Positions 60,347-64,000 of a stretch of DNA of 64,000 bases are shown here, piece by piece. Location of the stretch: the NCBI GenBank assembly GCA_004769085.1, contig DUDS01000032.1:108567-172566 (forward strand), in the 5' to 3' direction. The notes under the pieces are model-generated. The model had not been told where the DNA came from. It did not search any database and saw nothing but the letters and a program-made list of their open reading frames with translations. Source of the DNA: Candidatus Melainabacteria bacterium SSGW_16 (GTDB lineage: Bacteria; Cyanobacteriota; Vampirovibrionia; 2-02-FULL-35-15). Made by a program: the position numbers and the translations under genes. How positions within the stretch are numbered: position 1 is the stretch's first letter; each line of letters opens with the position of its first letter.

Positions 60347-60823
60347 TTAACTGGCTTTTTTGTCTTTTCCTTCTTTTTGGTCAGTTGTTTCTCTATCTAA
60401 AGTCCATTGTAAAAGGTGTCTTCTCCACTCAAGATCATTTTGTGCTTCTACTACAAGTTCCACAAGTCCTTTAAAGTCAGAAAACTTAAGATCGATTGAA
60501 ACGCCTATTTCAAGATTTAACTGAACTCTCTCATGGAATGGTGAACACATCAGACATGCTGCATGTTCCGGCCCATGAACCTCTATCAGAGTACTTTTAC
60601 TGGAACTCCTTGGGTTGACTGCCCAGGTTACATAATCCATTAATTCTTTTGATTCTTCTGCACTAGTAAGGAGCCATGCAATTGCCTGATATAAAGATGT
60701 ATTTAAGTATAGAACTATTTCAGACGACTTAAAGTCTAAAGCAATTGTCCCTTCCTGCTTGTTTAAATAAATCCCCGCATGGGAATTAGTAAAGGATATT
60801 TCTTCATGTGTATTTGTCTTCAT
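60347..60823 (-). CDS. Hypothetical 158-aa protein
   Basis: A globular-looking chain, with AGAAGGGGA before the ATG. It includes SSKSTLIEVHGPEHAACLMC and FSDFKGLVELVVEAQNDLEW, and a charged tail. Two cysteines form CLMC. No signal peptide or membrane segment. It lies upstream of ppsR on the same strand (75 bp gap). No recognised family. Confidence 0.6.
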   Translation of the reverse strand: MKTNTHEEISFTNSHAGIYLNKQEGTIALDFKSSEIVLYLNTSLYQAIAWLLTSAEESKELMDYVTWAVNPRSSSKSTLIEVHGPEHAACLMCSPFHERVQLNLEIGVSIDLKFSDFKGLVELVVEAQNDLEWRRHLLQWTLDRETTDQKEGKDKKAS

Positions 60824-60950
60824 AATATTCCCCTTCTCTAAGTACTAGACTCCATTGCAGTTAGGTAATAGAATCCTATATGAAGGTTATGAAAAGGTTT
60901 TGATCATACAGGGGACATTACTAGAAGAAGTTAAAATTTAGATAAATTGC

Positions 60951-61574
60951 ATGGGCAAAATCATGAAAGAACAAGATAGCGAAAGAAATATGGAAGATAT
61001 ACAAAACATAGAAAAGTTACAGGAAAACCCTGAATCCTCTAATAAATCCACTGATACAGATAGTGATACCCTTTCTTCAAGGGTAACCCAGGAGCTTCAA
61101 CAAATAAAAGAAAAACTTAGCCAAACTGAAACCCATTACTTAAGAGTACTCGCTGACTATCAGAACCTCCAGAAAAGATCTGCGCAGGAAAAAGAAGACC
61201 TTTATAAATATGCAGCTCAAAAAACAATTGAAGTAATTTTACCCGCACTTGATACTTATGACTATGCAAAGGCCACAATAAAGCCAGATTCAAAAGCTGA
61301 AAAAATAATTGAGGATTTTAATCTTGTTTTTGAAATGTTAATTAAGTGCCTGAAAGATACTGGGCTTGAGACAATCGAAGAAACAGGAATACCTTTTGAT
61401 CCTGTTTATCATGAACCTCTACACCAAATCCCTACAAATGAATTACCTGATCATACAATAATGCAGGTTTTAAAAAAGGGATACATTTTAAATAAAAAAG
61501 TAATCAGACCTGCTCTTGTAACAGTTTCAGTAAAACAGGAAGAATCTCCACCTGAACCAATAGGAAGTGCATAA
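60951..61574 (+). CDS. grpE: GrpE nucleotide exchange factor
   Basis: Exchange factor of DnaK. The long N-terminal helix (LSQTETHYLRVLADYQNLQK) forms the dimer coiled coil, then LPALDTYDYAKATI-type segment and the C-terminal beta domain (PFDPVYHEPLHQIPTNELP, TIMQVLKKGYILNKKVIRPA) are the family signature. No dnaK or dnaJ gene is near and no CIRCE element was seen. The next gene, cysC, starts 27 bp after on the same strand. Confidence 0.95.
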   Translation: MGKIMKEQDSERNMEDIQNIEKLQENPESSNKSTDTDSDTLSSRVTQELQQIKEKLSQTETHYLRVLADYQNLQKRSAQEKEDLYKYAAQKTIEVILPALDTYDYAKATIKPDSKAEKIIEDFNLVFEMLIKCLKDTGLETIEETGIPFDPVYHEPLHQIPTNELPDHTIMQVLKKGYILNKKVIRPALVTVSVKQEESPPEPIGSA

Positions 61575-61601
61575 TTTAGTTATAGTATTATAGATAGGGA
61601 T

Positions 61602-62153
61602 ATGGACAAAGAAATTAAAACTCCTAAAGTTGGTTTCACGCTGTGGTTTACAGGACTATCTGGAGCAGGAAAATCAACTATTGCAAATATCCTTGAGAAG
61701 AACTTTAGAGAATCTGGGTTGAAAATTGAAATCCTAGACGGCGACATTGTAAGAACACACCTAAGTAAAGGACTTGGTTTCAGCAAGGAAGACAGGGATA
61801 CAAACATAAGGAGAATTGGATATGTTGCAAGTCTGCTTTCAAGAAACGGTGTTATAACAATTACTGCAGCAATATCCCCATATCGTGTGATAAGAGATGA
61901 AGTAAGAAACATGCACGACAATTTTGTGGAAATTTATGCAAAGTGCCCGCTTGAAATAGTCGAAAAAAGAGATGTTAAAGGACTTTACAAAAAAGCAAGA
62001 AGTGGTGAGATACCACAGTTCACAGGCATATCAGATCCATATGAAGAGCCTTTAAATCCGGAACTAACCGTTGAAACAGATAAAGAAAAACCGGAAGACA
62101 GCGCAAACAAAATTCTAACCTGGTTAAAAGAAAATAAATACATCAATGCCTGA
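61602..62153 (+). CDS. cysC: Adenylylsulfate kinase
   Basis: Phosphorylates APS to PAPS. Walker A GLSGAGKST lies near the start, followed by LDGDIVRTHLSKGLGFSKED and DRDTNIRRIGYVASLLSRNG with the conserved substrate-binding residues, and YAKCPLEIVEKRDVKGLYKK. The next gene overlaps by 8 bp. The pathway context (no cysN/cysD here) leaves open whether the product serves assimilation or sulfation of surface sugars. Confidence 0.95.
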   Translation: MDKEIKTPKVGFTLWFTGLSGAGKSTIANILEKNFRESGLKIEILDGDIVRTHLSKGLGFSKEDRDTNIRRIGYVASLLSRNGVITITAAISPYRVIRDEVRNMHDNFVEIYAKCPLEIVEKRDVKGLYKKARSGEIPQFTGISDPYEEPLNPELTVETDKEKPEDSANKILTWLKENKYINA

Positions 62154-63132
62154 AATAATCAAGCAAAAATTTTTTCTTTCTGTATTATTAATGTTTATTG
62201 CATTTCAGATTATTTCACCTGCTTGCATTGCTGAGAATAAACCAGTTATCAGACCAAAAGTCGGGCTTGCTCTCGGCGGCGGTGGTGCCCGAGGCGCAGC
62301 TCATATTGGAGTTTTAAGAGTACTTGAGAGAGAAAATATTCCTATTGACTATCTCGTAGGAACAAGTGCAGGAGCATTAATAGCTGCACTATACTCCGGC
62401 GGAGTAGATCCTAATGAACTAGAGAAACATATATTAAGTGGCGCAATTAATAAAGTCTATAAAACAGATCTTTCAATATTCCGTGCGATTTGTCTTTATA
62501 TGGACAAAACTCTGCGAATATTATTTAGAAAACCTTTTTATGCAGGTATATATAACGATCACAAGCTCCATCATTTTGTAAATGAACTGGTTTCAAAAGG
62601 GGACGGTTCTATTGATATAGCTATTCCTCTTCATATTATTGCTGTCGACCTAATAAGCGGGGAGCCTGTCGTAATCAAATCAGGTGATATTGGACTGGCA
62701 GTTCAGGCCAGCACAGCAATTCCAACTCTCAGGCGGCCTATTCCGATTGATGATCAGCTTCTTGTAGATGGCGGAATATTAAAAAATATCCCTGTTGATG
62801 AAGCTAGAAAAATGGGCTCCGATCTTGTTATTGCAATTGATGTTGAATCAAAACTGGAGTATGGAAAGCTCAGGGATTTCAAGTCATTTGAAGGTGTAAT
62901 TACCAGAGTAATAAACCTTGGATTAAAAGCACAATCTGAACATGTGCTGGATAAGGCTGATATTGTAATAAGTCCAAATTTAAAGGGATTAGGAATACTG
63001 GATCTTGATAAAGGGAGTCTCATAGCTGCAATAAGAGCAGGAGAAGAAGAGACAGTTAAAATGTTGCCCAGAATAAAAAAGAAGCTTGAACAAAAAACAA
63101 ATGCCTTGAAAATTGCCGAAAATCCTGATTAA
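62146..63132 (+). CDS. Patatin-like phospholipase (RssA family), exported
   Basis: The N-terminus has a signal-like hydrophobic stretch (FFLSVLLMFIAFQIISPACI). Catalytic elements: GLALGGGGARGAAHIGVLRV (oxyanion loop), GTSAGALIAALY with the nucleophile Ser, and DGGILKNIPV with the Asp. A serine acyl hydrolase acting on phospholipids, likely in the periplasm. Its start overlaps cysC by 8 bp. Residues after about 220 add helical regions typical of RssA-type proteins. Confidence 0.9.
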   Translation: MPEIIKQKFFLSVLLMFIAFQIISPACIAENKPVIRPKVGLALGGGGARGAAHIGVLRVLERENIPIDYLVGTSAGALIAALYSGGVDPNELEKHILSGAINKVYKTDLSIFRAICLYMDKTLRILFRKPFYAGIYNDHKLHHFVNELVSKGDGSIDIAIPLHIIAVDLISGEPVVIKSGDIGLAVQASTAIPTLRRPIPIDDQLLVDGGILKNIPVDEARKMGSDLVIAIDVESKLEYGKLRDFKSFEGVITRVINLGLKAQSEHVLDKADIVISPNLKGLGILDLDKGSLIAAIRAGEEETVKMLPRIKKKLEQKTNALKIAENPD

Positions 63133-63134
63133 AT

Positions 63135-63332
63135 TTACTTCTCATCAAAAGGAAAATAGGGTTTTCCATCTTCTTCTTTATGATCCGGCATTATTTTTCT
63201 AAAGACAGTTAAATACAAAGTAAACAATATTAAAAGTATTGAAAACGCAATTCCAGCACCTGTAAGCAAATCCTGATTTATTATCTGATTCAGGCTGTTA
63301 TCCTTTTTTTCTTTGCCAGTTCTCTCCACCAC
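63135..63332 (-). CDS. Small membrane protein overlapping the end of secF
   Basis: One transmembrane helix (TGAGIAFSILLILFTLYLTVF) between a charged N-terminus and a tail rich in Lys/Asp/Glu (EEDGKPYFPFDEK). A GTG start at 63332 would overlap secF by 43 bp; a shorter TTG start is possible. It follows secF on the same strand. Unknown, perhaps a SecDF accessory or an independent small protein. Confidence 0.5.
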   Translation of the reverse strand: MVERTGKEKKDNSLNQIINQDLLTGAGIAFSILLILFTLYLTVFRKIMPDHKEEDGKPYFPFDEK

Positions 63333-64000
63333 ACAAGAAGAGCACTTGCAACAAATATGCTGGAATATGTTCCTGATGCAATTCCAAGGAACATTGCACC
63401 TACAAAGTTCTTAGTAGTTTCTCCACCAAAAAAATATAGAGTAGCAAGAGTAATTAAAGTAGTCATCGAAGTATTAATGCTTCGCACAAGTGTCTGGTTT
63501 ATACTGTCATTTGCAATCTCGCCAAATGTTTTGTTCTTAGAAAGGTATTTTGAATTTTCCCTGATCCTGTCAAATACAACTATAGTGTCGTGAATTGAAA
63601 AACCAATGACTGTAAGAACAGCAGTTAAAAATAAACTGTCAATTTCAAGATTCCATAACAAGCTAAATATTGAAAATAATCCTATAAGGACAAGAACATC
63701 ATGAATCATTGCAACAATTGCACAAATGGCATAATCACGTCTAAACCTATAACTTATATAAATTACAATTCCAAGCAAAGTAAAAACAAGACCAAGCATT
63801 CCCGAGGTTAAAAGCTCAGGACCTATAATGGGGCTGACTGTATCAATTGCAAGTATTTCAAAATCACCTATTTTATCTCTAAATTCTCTGTCAATTTTTT
63901 CTTTCTGGCTTTCTTTTGTCTGAGTGGATTTTCTTTCTTTAATAGCTTTTGATCTTATTATTACAACCTGTGAACCATCTTTCATCTGTTTTGAACGTTG
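63290..64000 (-). CDS. secF: Protein-export membrane protein SecF (5' end cut)
   Basis: The frame is open to the right edge, so the N-terminal part is missing. Visible are the transmembrane region from SPIIGPELLTSGMLGLVFTL, the family motif FSIHDTIVVFDRIREN, and a last helix pair ending LLVWWRELAKKK. SecF with SecD uses the proton gradient to help release exported proteins. The secD gene would lie to the right. Confidence 0.95.
   Translation of the reverse strand, partial: QRSKQMKDGSQVVIIRSKAIKERKSTQTKESQKEKIDREFRDKIGDFEILAIDTVSPIIGPELLTSGMLGLVFTLLGIVIYISYRFRRDYAICAIVAMIHDVLVLIGLFSIFSLLWNLEIDSLFLTAVLTVIGFSIHDTIVVFDRIRENSKYLSKNKTFGEIANDSINQTLVRSINTSMTTLITLATLYFFGGETTKNFVGAMFLGIASGTYSSIFVASALLVWWRELAKKKRITA

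Overview
The window is AT-rich DNA (by eye about one third GC) from a Gram-negative bacterium. kdsB shows that lipopolysaccharide is made, a PilC/GspF protein points to type IV pili, and a quinol-type nitric oxide reductase points to a respiratory chain. No photosynthesis genes are present. The best lineage clue is a short group I intron in a tRNA-Asn gene. Its core segments closely resemble the intron of cyanobacterial tRNA-Leu(UAA). A non-photosynthetic relative of Cyanobacteria (Melainabacteria/Vampirovibrionia-like) is therefore a reasonable guess, but it is inference and needs marker-gene phylogeny.

Bases 1-15,400 form a stress island. It holds a beta-CASP nuclease (cut by the left edge), a P-loop NTPase, two tandem universal stress proteins, three CBS-pair proteins, nitric oxide reductase, a channel-like membrane protein, a PAS histidine kinase with a NarL/FixJ regulator, Hsp20 plus a decayed Hsp20 copy, a lone receiver domain, an MFS transporter and a YtxH protein. 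A 39-bp inverted-repeat motif recurs in its promoter regions, with four full-length copies and at least two partial ones. The gene content resembles a dormancy or NO/hypoxia (DosR-like) regulon.

Bases 15,400-21,050 carry a very large exported SBBP-repeat protein with a cysteine-repeat tail, a SYLF lipid-binding protein and a Fic protein. The minus-strand genes ending at 15,668, 19,900 and 21,052 share a repeated element of about 70-100 bp between stop codon and terminator.

Bases 21,050-29,300 hold the most novel-looking locus. Two paralogous AAA+ proteins of about 915 residues are encoded divergently, with an unknown 222-residue protein, a membrane-anchored HEAT-repeat protein and a stand-alone STAS protein.

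Bases 29,300-38,500 contain the intron-bearing tRNA-Asn, acpS, a sugar-nucleotide epimerase, tiny membrane proteins, a c-type heme protein, recA, an exported coiled-coil protein, two small secreted cysteine-rich paralogues, tRNA-Cys and a possible PD-(D/E)XK nuclease. A palindrome, GTAACC-N3-GGTTAC, occurs before two of these transcription units, with related repeats before a third.

Bases 38,500-64,000 are mostly housekeeping: apt, recJ, pilC, an S1-domain protein, kdsB, aroQ, ppdK with its regulator, grpE, cysC, a patatin-like phospholipase and secF (cut by the right edge). Within this lies a membrane cluster (48,978-56,701) with TPR proteins, a heterodisulfide-reductase-like Fe-S protein and two HTTM proteins, one of which has lost its DCC thiol motif.
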